DNA from: CAWEZN01 sp964498015
Lineage (GTDB): Bacteria; Zixibacteria; MSB-5A5; GN15; PGXB01
Reading direction: 5' to 3'
DNA length: 64,000 nucleotides
NCBI GenBank assembly: GCA_964498015.1
Contig: CAZCFT010000001.1
Coordinates: 1 to 64,000, forward strand
Shown here piece after piece: positions 36,951 through 45,369 of this stretch. Position 1 is the stretch's first letter, and every line of letters starts with the position of its first letter. Under the pieces are notes generated by a model. The model saw nothing but the letters and a program-made list of their open reading frames with translations, searched no databases and was not told where the DNA came from. A program made the translations under genes and the position numbers.

Positions 36951-39053
36951 ATGAAGAATTTGGAATATATCTTTAGGCCGAAGTCAGTGGCGGTAATTGG
37001 GGCATCGACACAAAAGGGGACGATCGGAAGAGAGATTCTGCATAATATCATACTCAACGAGTTCAACGGAAAAGTGTTCCCGGTCAACCCAAAGGCGAGC
37101 GTTATTCATTCGATAAAATGCTACTCGACCATTCTGGATGTCCCTGATGCAGTTGATATGGCGGTCGTGGCGGTGCCTCGTGAGGTGGTTCCGCTGGTCG
37201 CCGAACAGTGCGGACAAAAAGGGGTGAAGGGGCTGGTAGTGATTTCTGCCGGTTTCAGGGAATCTGGCGGAAGAGGGGTTGAACTGGAAAAGCAGTTGAT
37301 GGAGGTTATTAGTCAATATGGGATGAGGATGATCGGCCCGAATTGTTTTGGCGTTGTCAATACCGATCCGGATTATAGTCTGAATTGCACTTTCGGAAAG
37401 ACGCGGGCTTTGCAAGGGAAAGTGGGATTTATATCCCAATCGGGCGCGTTGGGCGAGGCGATTATGATTCATGCTCGTGATCTGGGGCTTGGATTTTCTA
37501 TGGTGGTTTCAATCGGAAACAAAGCTGATATTTCTGCTAATGATATTCTGGAATTCTGGAAGAATGATCCTCAGACTGATATAATCCTGCTCTATCTCGA
37601 GAATTTCGGCAACCCGCGCCATTTCACAAGAATCGCCCGCGAGATATCCCGCAAGAAGCCGATTGTGGCGGTGAAATCGGGAAGGACGCGTCAGGGGGCG
37701 GCGGCGGCCTCATCGCATACCGGGGCGTTAGCGGAGCTTGATGTTGGGGTGGATGCACTTTTTGATCAGTGTGGCGTGATGCGGGTATCCTCGATAGAGG
37801 AGCTTTTTGACGTGGCCGCGGCGCTGGCAAATCAACCGATTCCGAAAGGAAAAAGGGTTGCAATAATCAGTAATGCCGGCGGGCCGGGACTTCTGGCGAC
37901 TGATGCGCTGGTTGGACTGGGGATGGAGGTAGCGCCGTACACCGGAGAAACAAAGACGAAACTTAAAAAGGCGCTGACCGGTCAGGGTGAGGTAAATAAT
38001 CCTTTGGATCTGGTGGCGGGCGCAGGCGGCGAGGCTTTTAAGAAGGCGTTGGGTGTGGTCAAGAATGACAAGGATTTTGATTCTATATTTACTATATTTG
38101 TTCCGCCGGTGACAATCAATCAAATGGAAGTGGCCAATTCGATTTTGGAGGGGATCAAAGGAAGCGCCAAGCCTGTTTATGCCTGTTTTATGGGGGCGGG
38201 TGAGAGTTCCGCTGCGGTTGAGCGCTTAAAAGAGCATGGTGTGCCGGTATATATTTTCCCCGAGGCGGTGGCCAAGACGCTTTCGCTGATTGATGAGTAT
38301 CGCCGCTGGTTAGAGAGGCAGAGGGGACAGATCAAAACGTTTAAGATTGATAAAAAGAGAGTACAGGAAATTATAGATAGGGCAAACGTAACGGGAGAAA
38401 GGGCGATTGTCGGTCGTGACGCTCTTGAGATTCTGGATGCCTATGGTATTCCGGCGGGCCTATATGAGATCGCATATTCAGAAAAAGAAGCGGTGGCGAT
38501 TGCGGAAAAGACTGGATACCCGGTGGTTCTAAAAATCAATACGCCGCCAATCTTGCACAAGACTGAATTTGGAGGCGTCGCCATTGATCTGCGCACGGCC
38601 AAAGAAGTACGGGAGGCCTTCAATAATCTAAAGAAAAAAATTCAGCCTTTCAAGAAGGATGAAAAGTATTCGGTCGTTATACAGGAAATGGTGGACGGGG
38701 GAGTTGAGACGGTTATAGGGATGACAACGGATCCATCATTCGGACCGCTGATTATGTTCGGCCTCGGAGGTATTTATGTGGAGATTTTGAAGGATGTTGC
38801 TTTCCGGATTCACCCGTTGACCGACAATAACGTAGATGAGATGATGAAGAGCCTTAAATCTTATCCTCTTCTGACCGGTTTCAGAGGAGCCGAGCCGGTA
38901 GATATGAATACGCTGAAGGAATCTCTTCTGCGATTATCACAGCTTATAACCGATTTTGATGAATTCTCAGAAATAGACATAAATCCCTTTATGGCCTGCC
39001 CGGCCAAAGGGAAATCAAAAGCAGTTGATGCGCGGTTTATTATTAGGAAGTAG
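36951..39053 (+). CDS. ADP-forming acetyl/acyl-CoA synthetase, fused alpha-beta
   Basis: A 700-residue nucleoside-diphosphate-forming acyl-CoA synthetase. The order is CoA-binding domain (about 5-130, SVAVIGASTQKGTIG), succinyl-CoA-ligase-like domain (150-455, with FISQSGALGEA and SSHTGALAELD holding the likely phospho-His) and C-terminal ATP-grasp domain (about 480-700). It interconverts acyl-CoA and acid with ADP/ATP, conserving energy during fermentation or scavenging acids. The fused order matches archaeal and many bacterial ACD enzymes. GGAAAGG precedes the ATG. Confidence 0.92.
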   Translation: MKNLEYIFRPKSVAVIGASTQKGTIGREILHNIILNEFNGKVFPVNPKASVIHSIKCYSTILDVPDAVDMAVVAVPREVVPLVAEQCGQKGVKGLVVISAGFRESGGRGVELEKQLMEVISQYGMRMIGPNCFGVVNTDPDYSLNCTFGKTRALQGKVGFISQSGALGEAIMIHARDLGLGFSMVVSIGNKADISANDILEFWKNDPQTDIILLYLENFGNPRHFTRIAREISRKKPIVAVKSGRTRQGAAAASSHTGALAELDVGVDALFDQCGVMRVSSIEELFDVAAALANQPIPKGKRVAIISNAGGPGLLATDALVGLGMEVAPYTGETKTKLKKALTGQGEVNNPLDLVAGAGGEAFKKALGVVKNDKDFDSIFTIFVPPVTINQMEVANSILEGIKGSAKPVYACFMGAGESSAAVERLKEHGVPVYIFPEAVAKTLSLIDEYRRWLERQRGQIKTFKIDKKRVQEIIDRANVTGERAIVGRDALEILDAYGIPAGLYEIAYSEKEAVAIAEKTGYPVVLKINTPPILHKTEFGGVAIDLRTAKEVREAFNNLKKKIQPFKKDEKYSVVIQEMVDGGVETVIGMTTDPSFGPLIMFGLGGIYVEILKDVAFRIHPLTDNNVDEMMKSLKSYPLLTGFRGAEPVDMNTLKESLLRLSQLITDFDEFSEIDINPFMACPAKGKSKAVDARFIIRK

Positions 39054-39091
39054 CGCTGACGGAATAATAAACTCAAATAGAGAGGGAAATC

Positions 39092-39580
39092 ATGAAGTTT
39101 GAGTTAAAATCGATAAGCTATTGGCCACTGCTCAAGATATCTTTTGTGATAAATCTGATATTTGGATTTGTCATGGGGATATTCTTCGCATTATTCATCG
39201 GGGTCATTTTTTCATTGGCAAGCAATTTTAGCGGGCTTGGGGGGATGCCAATGTTCCAGGAAGGGATGCCTTCTGTCGGATTGTTGCTCATATTGTATCC
39301 ATTCATTTTCGGATTTGGGGGAGCTTTCATAAATACGATTGCGGCGCTGATTCTGGCCTTTATATACAATATGGTAACGAAGGCGATCGGTGGAATTGAG
39401 ATAGAGCTAAATCAAATTGTACTTCAGCCGGTTGTATCTTCGTCAGCGCAGATGGCACAGACACCCGGATATTATGTATCGTCATCGCATCAGCCTCCGG
39501 TTCCGCCGCCTCCCCCGCCGCCGATTCAGCCATTGCCGCCGGACATGGTTCCTCCCCCGGACAACTCAGAACAGGGATAG
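39092..39580 (+). CDS. Two-TM membrane protein with proline-rich tail
   Basis: A 162-residue protein. Two hydrophobic hairpins span about residues 12-48 (with a glycine-rich FGFVMGIFFALFIGVIF) and 62-93. The C-terminal ~45 residues are proline-rich (PPVPPPPPPPIQPLPPD). The layout resembles DUF3566-type membrane proteins, but I cannot assign a function. It lies between the acyl-CoA synthetase and gltX, with AGAGAGGG before the ATG. Confidence 0.7.
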   Translation: MKFELKSISYWPLLKISFVINLIFGFVMGIFFALFIGVIFSLASNFSGLGGMPMFQEGMPSVGLLLILYPFIFGFGGAFINTIAALILAFIYNMVTKAIGGIEIELNQIVLQPVVSSSAQMAQTPGYYVSSSHQPPVPPPPPPPIQPLPPDMVPPPDNSEQG

Positions 39581-39618
39581 CCGAGCAGTTGATTTTTGAC
39601 AAGGATTAAAGGCATTTT

Positions 39619-41076
39619 ATGACATCAGATGAGATCAGAGTCAGAATTGCGCCGTCGCCGTCAGGGTATCTTCATGTCGGGACAGCGCGAACAGCGATAT
39701 TTAATTGGTTATATGCAAGGCAAAAAAAAGGCAAATTTGTTCTGAGAATTGAAGATACCGATAAGAATCGGTCTGATGCAAGTCTTGTCCAGCCGATTCT
39801 CGACGCATTAAAATGGCTTGGAGTTGATTGGGATGAGGGGCCGTATTATCAATCAGAAAGAACCGAAAGATATAAGCCTTATATAGCAAAATTGCTTGAT
39901 AGCGGCCATGGCTATCGGTGTTTCTGCACTCCCGAAGAGCTGGCCAGAGAAAGGGAGACTGCTATGGCTGAGAAGAGGGCTCCCAAGTATGATCGCAAGT
40001 GCCTGCGCAGATCGGAAAGTGAAATCGCAGTATTATTGGACAAGAAAACGCCTTTCGCTATTAGGTTGAAGATACCTGACGGAGTCACCAGTTATGACGA
40101 CCTTGTACTCGGATCAATTACCAGAGAGAACGCTGAAATAGAGGATTTGGTTATCAGCCGCGGCGATGGAAGCGCAGTTTATAATATGGCGGTAGTTGTC
40201 GATGATCATGAAATGGGAATTACCCATGTTATTCGAGGAAATGACCATGTCAGCAATACTTTTAAGCAGATTCATATTTATCGCGCTTTAGGCATCGAAC
40301 CGCCGAAATTTGCGCATGTCCCATTAATTCTTCGTCCTGACAGGAAAAAGGTTTCCAAGCGGCTGGGAGATAAGGATGTCGCAGAGTACGGAAAGGAAGG
40401 GATTTTACCGGAGGCGCTTTTCAATTTTCTGTGTCTCTTAGGTTGGTCGCCGAAAGATGATAGGGAATTCCTCCGGCGCGAAGAATTGATTGACTTATTT
40501 GTTTTGAAAAATGTCAATCCGGCCAATCCAATTTTTAACGAGGAAAAGCTACTGGCCATTAACAAGCTTTATATCAAGGGATATCCGGATCATAGGCTGG
40601 CTGAGATGGTGGCGCCGCTTTATGTGGCCGCCGGATTTACGACCAAATACTGGTTGGAAACCCGTTGGAGTTATCTGTTGAAGATTGTCGCCCTGCTGAA
40701 AGAACGTTGTCGGCGGATGACAGATTTTGTTTCTTTGGGCGAATATTTTTTCCATTCGGAGTACAAATATGATCCGGAGGCCGCGAGTAAGGCTTTCACT
40801 CCAGAGGCGGCCAGTATTTTGCTGAAGCTTTCTGAGAAATTTTCCCCGATAGATGATTTTACAAAGGAGAATCTTGAAACGGCTCTTAATGGCCTTGCGG
40901 CAGAACTCGGTATAAAGAAGGGAATTATTATTCATCCCACCAGGCTGGCGGTATCGGGAATTTCTGTTGGTCCAGGTCTATATGATATACTTGAAACGCT
41001 GGGAAAGACAGAAGTATTGCATAGACTTCAGCGAGCTATTAATTATATTGCTGACAGCGGTAAAAAAGGAGGATGA
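39619..41076 (+). CDS. gltX: Glutamate--tRNA ligase
   Basis: A 485-residue class I synthetase. The HIGH motif is in APSPSGYLHVGTARTAIFNW (about 9-28) and the KMSKS motif is KKVSKRLG (about 245-252). The C-terminal anticodon-binding domain follows from about 330. With GatA/B present and no GlnRS in view, it probably also charges tRNA-Gln with glutamate (inference). AGGATTAAAGG precedes the ATG. Confidence 0.96.
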   Translation: MTSDEIRVRIAPSPSGYLHVGTARTAIFNWLYARQKKGKFVLRIEDTDKNRSDASLVQPILDALKWLGVDWDEGPYYQSERTERYKPYIAKLLDSGHGYRCFCTPEELARERETAMAEKRAPKYDRKCLRRSESEIAVLLDKKTPFAIRLKIPDGVTSYDDLVLGSITRENAEIEDLVISRGDGSAVYNMAVVVDDHEMGITHVIRGNDHVSNTFKQIHIYRALGIEPPKFAHVPLILRPDRKKVSKRLGDKDVAEYGKEGILPEALFNFLCLLGWSPKDDREFLRREELIDLFVLKNVNPANPIFNEEKLLAINKLYIKGYPDHRLAEMVAPLYVAAGFTTKYWLETRWSYLLKIVALLKERCRRMTDFVSLGEYFFHSEYKYDPEAASKAFTPEAASILLKLSEKFSPIDDFTKENLETALNGLAAELGIKKGIIIHPTRLAVSGISVGPGLYDILETLGKTEVLHRLQRAINYIADSGKKGG

Positions 41077-41080
41077 GATT

Positions 41081-41242
41081 ATGGATAAAAAGAGCCAGTT
41101 GGAAAAAGAGATCAGAGAATTGGAAAAGAAGTTAGATAAAGATCATTTCGGAGAGCTGTTTAACAAGGCTCAGCACAAGAAGGATATTAACCACCTACAG
41201 AAATTGAAAAAGGAACTGGAGATGTTGAAAGGGAAGAAGTAG
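41081..41242 (+). CDS. Small coiled-coil protein (53 aa)
   Basis: A 53-residue, highly charged protein with Leu/Lys/Glu heptads (EKEIRELEKKLDKD, LQKLKKELEMLKG), predicted to be one coiled coil. A longer reading from GTG 40967 would overlap gltX; ATG 41081 has AGGAGG at about 41068, 5 bp after the gltX stop, so I choose it. No known family. It is followed after 32 bp by the ferritin-like gene. Confidence 0.7.
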   Translation: MDKKSQLEKEIRELEKKLDKDHFGELFNKAQHKKDINHLQKLKKELEMLKGKK

Positions 41243-41274
41243 GATTATGTATTTCCAATTATAGGAGCAATTGA

Positions 41275-41778
41275 ATGAATAAAGAAATCTTTCGCGATAA
41301 GGGGACGCTTATCAAGGCGGGTATTAAAGGGGAAGAAGATGGATATATGTTTTATGGTCTGCTTGCGGAAAAGGCCTCTAAGGTTGACGTTAAATTAAGA
41401 TTGGAGCATCTCCGTGACGATGAAAAGCGACACAAGGCCATTCTTACTAATTTATATCGCAAGCATGTCGGCGGAGAACCGGTCGACTTGCCGGAAAAAG
41501 GGATTGGGCCGCTGGATAAGGTATTTGAAAAGGGGAAGTTGAAGAAGCTTAAATCGGAAATGGAATATATTAATCTGGCGATTGAAGCAGAACTGGCCGC
41601 GACCAATTTTTATAAGGAGGGACAAGCAGTCGTTGACGACAAGGAATTTAAAGATATTCTACATCAGTTGTCAGAAGAAGAAAACAGTCACTATGAAATA
41701 TTGAAGGCGGAGAGAGAGGCATTGACCGGGAATTATTTCTGGTTCTCCACGGATGGCAGCTCTCACATGGAATATTAG
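41275..41778 (+). CDS. Ferritin-like diiron protein (rubrerythrin without rubredoxin domain)
   Basis: A 167-residue four-helix ferritin-like protein. Diiron ligand patterns appear in EEDGYMFYGLL (helix 1), LRDDEKRHKAIL (helix 2), AIEAELAATNFYKEGQ (helix 3) and EEENSHYEIL (helix 4). It lacks the C-terminal rubredoxin domain of classical rubrerythrin, but that domain is encoded separately by the next gene (41797-41907). Probable role: peroxide reduction. AGGAG precedes the ATG. First of a three-gene oxidative-stress cassette. Confidence 0.85.
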   Translation: MNKEIFRDKGTLIKAGIKGEEDGYMFYGLLAEKASKVDVKLRLEHLRDDEKRHKAILTNLYRKHVGGEPVDLPEKGIGPLDKVFEKGKLKKLKSEMEYINLAIEAELAATNFYKEGQAVVDDKEFKDILHQLSEEENSHYEILKAEREALTGNYFWFSTDGSSHMEY

Positions 41779-41796
41779 GACAGAATAGGAGCGAAT

Positions 41797-41907
41797 ATGG
41801 AATGGGTATGTTCGGTCTGCGGGTATGTCCATACGGATGATTCCCCTCCGGAAAACTGCCCTATATGCGGGGCGCCGTCGGACAGATTTTCGAAAAGCAA
41901 TGAATAG
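41797..41907 (+). CDS. Stand-alone rubredoxin domain (36 aa)
   Basis: A 36-residue protein starting MEWVCSVCGYVH and ending after CPICGAPSDRF. It has two CxxC pairs (Cys5/Cys8 and Cys23/Cys26) that would bind one iron, as in the rubredoxin domain of rubrerythrin. ATG at 41797 has AGGA upstream; stop TAG at 41905. It lies 18 bp after the ferritin-like gene and 14 bp before the peroxiredoxin and probably passes electrons to one or both. Very short genes like this are often missed. Confidence 0.8.
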   Translation: MEWVCSVCGYVHTDDSPPENCPICGAPSDRFSKSNE

Positions 41908-41921
41908 CGGAGTAGTCACTC

Positions 41922-42407
41922 ATGCTGAATATATTTGATGCAAATTTGAGAGTGGGAAAGAAAGCCCCCGATTTCGCGCTTCCTTCACATATTGGCGGGA
42001 AGGTCAGGTTATTGGATTTTCGGGGCAAAAAAAATGTTCTTCTCGCTTTCTATCCGATGGATTGGACTCCAGTCTGAACCAATCAGATGCCGGCTTACGA
42101 ACGAGATTCAGAGCGGTTCGATAAGCTGGAAACTCAGGTTCTGAGTATATCGGTTGACTCGATTCCCTGCCATCAAGCCTGGCAGAAAACGCTTGGGGGA
42201 ATTTCGTTCCCAATTCTCTCTGATTATTGGCCTCATGGGAAAGTCTCTAAACGATACGGGGTATTGACAGATTCCGGTTATTGTGAAAGGGTAATATTCA
42301 TCATCGATAAAGAGGGTATTATCCGATATATCGAGAATGTAGGGTTGAAGAATTTGCCGGATAATGAGAAGGCATTTAAGGCGCTGGAAGAAATAAATGG
42401 AGTATAA
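41922..42407 (+). CDS. Selenocysteine-containing peroxiredoxin (UGA-decoded)
   Basis: A 161-residue thioredoxin-fold peroxiredoxin (AhpC/TSA, redoxin type) in which codon 52 is TGA (42075-42077). Family context is unbroken on both sides: GKKAPDFALPSHIGGKV, then FYPMDWTPV[U]TNQMPAYERD, where relatives have the peroxidatic Cys in TPVCT. The frame continues with SVDSIPCHQAW, ISFPILSDYWPHG and VIFIIDKEGIIRYI to TAA. Cys83 or Cys121 may be the resolving residue. GGAG at 41909 supports ATG 41922. A SECIS-like hairpin follows at 42090. Reading only from Met56 (42087) would lose the fold's N-terminus and the active site. A sequencing or loss-of-function mutation is the alternative, but TGA exactly at the catalytic Cys plus the hairpin makes it unlikely. 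Confidence 0.88.
42090..42129 (+). promoter_or_regulatory. Bacterial SECIS element candidate
   Basis: CCGGCTTA-CGAAC (42090-42102) pairs with GTTCG-A-TAAGCTGG (42116-42129): 13 bp including one G-U, with A42121 bulged. The 13-nt apical loop (42103-42115) begins with G and starts 25 nt after the TGA. Bacterial SECIS elements typically have an apical loop 16-37 nt after the UGA with a G in the first or second loop position. The hairpin lies inside coding sequence, as expected for bacteria. Confidence 0.75.
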
Positions 42408-42551
42408 AGCGGCGGGTATATCGAGGCAAGAATATCAGGATGTTATTTACGACCGTGGGGGTGGATTCGGCGCCTGACCTCTATTTTCTCACCTGCCTTT
42501 TTGCAAATATGAATCGTATATCGGTTGAATGTTATTTTGTTGGATAGATAG

Positions 42552-43631
42552 ATGTTTTACGCATTACCAAAGGAATATCGGGAAGCCCAAAATGCGGATC
42601 TTCAGGGGCGAATAACGGCGGCCAAGGAGCGACTTGGAAAGCGCTCTATTATTCTGACCCATCATTATCAGCGGATTGAGATAGTGGAATTGGGAGACGC
42701 GGTAGGGGATTCCTACGGGCTCTCAAAAATTGCGGCTTCACGCGGCGATGTGGAATATATATTTTTCTGCGGCGTGCATTTCATGGCCGAAGCGGCGGAT
42801 ATTCTTTCTAAAGATCATCAGAAAGTTTATCTTCCCAACCCGCTTGCGGGATGTCCGATGGCGGATATGGCGGAGATGGCTGATGTTTTCGAGGCATGGG
42901 AAGTACTAAAGAATTTCGGGGGCGAAGACAGAATCATGCCTATTTCATATATGAACTCCGCGGCGGGATTGAAAGCTTTTTGCGGCAAATTTGGGGGGCT
43001 AATCTGTACGTCGTCTAATGCCGATGCCGCTTACAAATACGGGTTTGAGCGAAGGGAGAAGCTATTCTTCTTCCCTGACCAGCATTTGGGATATAATACA
43101 GGGATCAAATTCGGTCTGAAATCGGAAGATATGGTTATATGGGACTTTTCCCGTGAGATGGGGGGATTAACCGAAGAGCAATTGAACCGGGCAAAAGTTA
43201 TCCTGTGGAAAGGCCATTGTCATGTTCATACGAATTTCAGAGCCGAACATGTGAATGAAGTTCGCGACAAATATCCGGGGGCGAAAATAGTGGTTCATCC
43301 GGAGTGCCCACCTGAAGTGGTATCGCGGGCCGATGCAGTCGGGTCAACCAGCTTCATAGTTAAGTATGTCGAATCCCAGCCGCCCGGTTCTATAATTGCC
43401 ATTGGGACAGAGATAAATCTGATAAATAGGCTGGCAGTCTATCATCCGGAAATGAAGATATTTGAATTATCGGGTCAGACTTGCCCAGTATGCGCGAACA
43501 TGTACCGTACGACGCTAAACGATCTGGCGTACAGCATGGAGCATTTCATGGATTTGGGACCGGTGACGGTTCCTGAAGAGACCAAGAAATATGCTCTTAT
43601 CGCGCTTGAGCGGATGCTTGAAGTGCATTGA
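42552..43631 (+). CDS. nadA: Quinolinate synthase
   Basis: A 359-residue NadA, a 4Fe-4S enzyme condensing iminoaspartate with DHAP to quinolinate. Cluster-ligand Cys regions are NPLAGCPMADMAE (about 98-110), HPECPPEVVSRAD (about 254-266) and SGQTCPVCANMYRTTLNDL (about 310-328). Other signatures: ILTHHYQR and FCGVHFMAEAADILS. Neither nadB nor nadC is adjacent. The gap upstream (42408-42551) shows nothing recognisable. Confidence 0.95.
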   Translation: MFYALPKEYREAQNADLQGRITAAKERLGKRSIILTHHYQRIEIVELGDAVGDSYGLSKIAASRGDVEYIFFCGVHFMAEAADILSKDHQKVYLPNPLAGCPMADMAEMADVFEAWEVLKNFGGEDRIMPISYMNSAAGLKAFCGKFGGLICTSSNADAAYKYGFERREKLFFFPDQHLGYNTGIKFGLKSEDMVIWDFSREMGGLTEEQLNRAKVILWKGHCHVHTNFRAEHVNEVRDKYPGAKIVVHPECPPEVVSRADAVGSTSFIVKYVESQPPGSIIAIGTEINLINRLAVYHPEMKIFELSGQTCPVCANMYRTTLNDLAYSMEHFMDLGPVTVPEETKKYALIALERMLEVH

Positions 43632-43681
43632 TTTTGGTTTGGCGGATTTCGAAGCTCCCTGAAAAGCATCGGGATTTCGCC

Positions 43682-44554
43682 CTACAATTTCCCCTCTGTC
43701 AATTTCACAATTACGACGCCTATGATTATCATTCCGCCGCCCGCCCATTCGATTGGAGATGGGAAAGAGCGCAAAATGACGAAGGCGAAAATGGCGGTGA
43801 AAATTGGGGTCGATTGTGAGATTAGGGCGGCTCGTGAGATGTCGATTCTTTTCATGGCCATCTGATAAGTGGCGCGCCCGATAACTGGCGCCAAGAGGGC
43901 GGCAGAGGCTATCAGCAAGAGAGTTCTAATATCCGGCAGGAAAAGAGCTTGGCCCTTGACAAGCAGAATGCCAAATAGTATTGGAATGAGGAATAGATTG
44001 CGGTAAAAAAGGAAGCTCGCTGTACCTATTCTGGCTATATTTTTCTTAATAATTATCTCAGATGATGCAAAAAAAAGAGCAGATAGTACCATCAGGGTGG
44101 CGCCTTGAGAAATCACGATGTTTGTCCTGTACTTAAGAATAAAGAGTCCCGCCAACGCCACCAGCCCGCCCAAAATTTCCACCGGAGAAAGCTTCTCTTT
44201 CAAAACCATATATGCCAAAGCCACGGTAAAAACTACCTCGAATCTCGAAAGGAAGGAAACTGTCGCCGGTTGCATTATTTTAAGGGCGGTCATGCCGAAC
44301 GATAAGGCGATGGCGAAAGCTATTGCGAGAAAGAAGATCAGCGCAAGAAATTTGGGATTCGGCGACGAAATTTCTTTGCGTTTCTCTCGACTGGCAAGCG
44401 AGGCCGAGGAAAAAATCCAGGCAAAGACAAAAAGATAGAAATTCAGGATTTCGGGAGACAATTTGTCCAGCGCAATTTTCTCTGGAATATTGGCCAGCCC
44501 GCAGGCGATGGCACAGGTCAGGGCATAGAGATCGCCGAAGCGATTAGATTTCAT
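43682..44554 (-). CDS. EamA/DMT-superfamily transporter
   Basis: A 290-residue integral membrane protein with about ten hydrophobic helices in two EamA repeats (about 5-140 and 150-285). The second repeat ends in PIFTAIFAFVILRSFPSPIEWAGGGMIIIGV, typical of the drug/metabolite transporter family. Substrate unknown. It ends the minus-strand run nadE-rsmI-PAP2-lgt-EamA, overlapping lgt by 4 nt. It converges on nadA with 50 bp between. Confidence 0.9.
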   Translation of the reverse strand: MKSNRFGDLYALTCAIACGLANIPEKIALDKLSPEILNFYLFVFAWIFSSASLASREKRKEISSPNPKFLALIFFLAIAFAIALSFGMTALKIMQPATVSFLSRFEVVFTVALAYMVLKEKLSPVEILGGLVALAGLFILKYRTNIVISQGATLMVLSALFFASSEIIIKKNIARIGTASFLFYRNLFLIPILFGILLVKGQALFLPDIRTLLLIASAALLAPVIGRATYQMAMKRIDISRAALISQSTPIFTAIFAFVILRSFPSPIEWAGGGMIIIGVVIVKLTEGKL

Positions 44555-45369
44555 TTATTATTCGAAGGCTGAGATTTGGGATTCTTGCGGCACTGAATGA
44601 TATAAATGGCCAGGCCAGTAAGAAAGAGCAATACAGAGATAACCTGATTATAAGTCGCCCCTATTCCCATAAAGGATAACTTCATGTCATTCTCGTAATA
44701 TCTAACATATTCAATAAGATAACGAAAGGTAGCTTCAATTATGAAAAGCAGAGATACGACTTGTCCATCAAACGATTTATGCTTTGATCTCCAGTGGAGG
44801 ACCAGAAAGAGGATTAGTCCGTATAGGGAGCTATACAGTTGGGCGGGGTGCAGATGCTCGGCGCCAAAGACGTAGGACGGGATAGAATTGGGGGGAAAGG
44901 AGACTCCCCAGGGGAGGCCAGTCGGCGTCCCAAAACAACAGCCATTGAGAAAGCAACCGACTCTTGTAAATATCAATCCCAGACCAACCGTGGGGGCAAA
45001 GAGGTCGAAAATCTGTAGAACCGAAAGGCGTTTGGACCGGATATACAAATAAGATAATATAACAGCTGTCAATATGCCGCCATAGAGGTTTAATCCCTGA
45101 ATTCCGAATTCGCCGGAGTGAAAAGGGTTGATTGCGGAAGACCAGTTGCCGCTAAATTCCTCCAGATGGAAAAGTACATAAAAAAGCCTGGCGCCGGCGA
45201 CGCCCCCAAAAATCATGATATAGGAAATCGAAAGGAGTAGGTTAAAATCGATCTTCCTTTTTTTGGATGCCCGGTAGACATAGAAAACTCCCAGTAAAAA
45301 GGAAATGGTCAGCATCAGGCCGTATCCTCGAATGGCGATCGGACCGATTCTAAAAAATTCAGGATACAA
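44551..45369 (-). CDS. lgt: Prolipoprotein diacylglyceryl transferase
   Basis: A 272-residue inner-membrane enzyme that adds diacylglycerol to the lipobox Cys. It has about seven helices and the Lgt pattern YGLMLTISFLLGVFY near the N-terminus, GGVAGARLFYVLFH, RVGCFLNGCCFGTPTGLPWG, and HPAQLYSSLYGL. The start appears to be TTG at 45369, overlapping the PAP2 gene by 11 nt. Its substrates probably include the lipoproteins at 28852 and 62743. Confidence 0.93.
   Translation of the reverse strand: MYPEFFRIGPIAIRGYGLMLTISFLLGVFYVYRASKKRKIDFNLLLSISYIMIFGGVAGARLFYVLFHLEEFSGNWSSAINPFHSGEFGIQGLNLYGGILTAVILSYLYIRSKRLSVLQIFDLFAPTVGLGLIFTRVGCFLNGCCFGTPTGLPWGVSFPPNSIPSYVFGAEHLHPAQLYSSLYGLILFLVLHWRSKHKSFDGQVVSLLFIIEATFRYLIEYVRYYENDMKLSFMGIGATYNQVISVLLFLTGLAIYIIQCRKNPKSQPSNNK

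Noticed and set aside
40967..41080. Extension of the small coiled-coil gene into gltX from GTG 40967
   Set aside because: The extension only reads gltX in another frame; ATG 41081 has AGGAGG directly upstream.
42087..42407. Peroxiredoxin starting at Met56 (a truncated gene or pseudogene)
   Set aside because: The upstream frame from 41922 is intact, has a Shine-Dalgarno, and carries family sequence up to the TGA at the catalytic Cys, so selenocysteine decoding explains it better.
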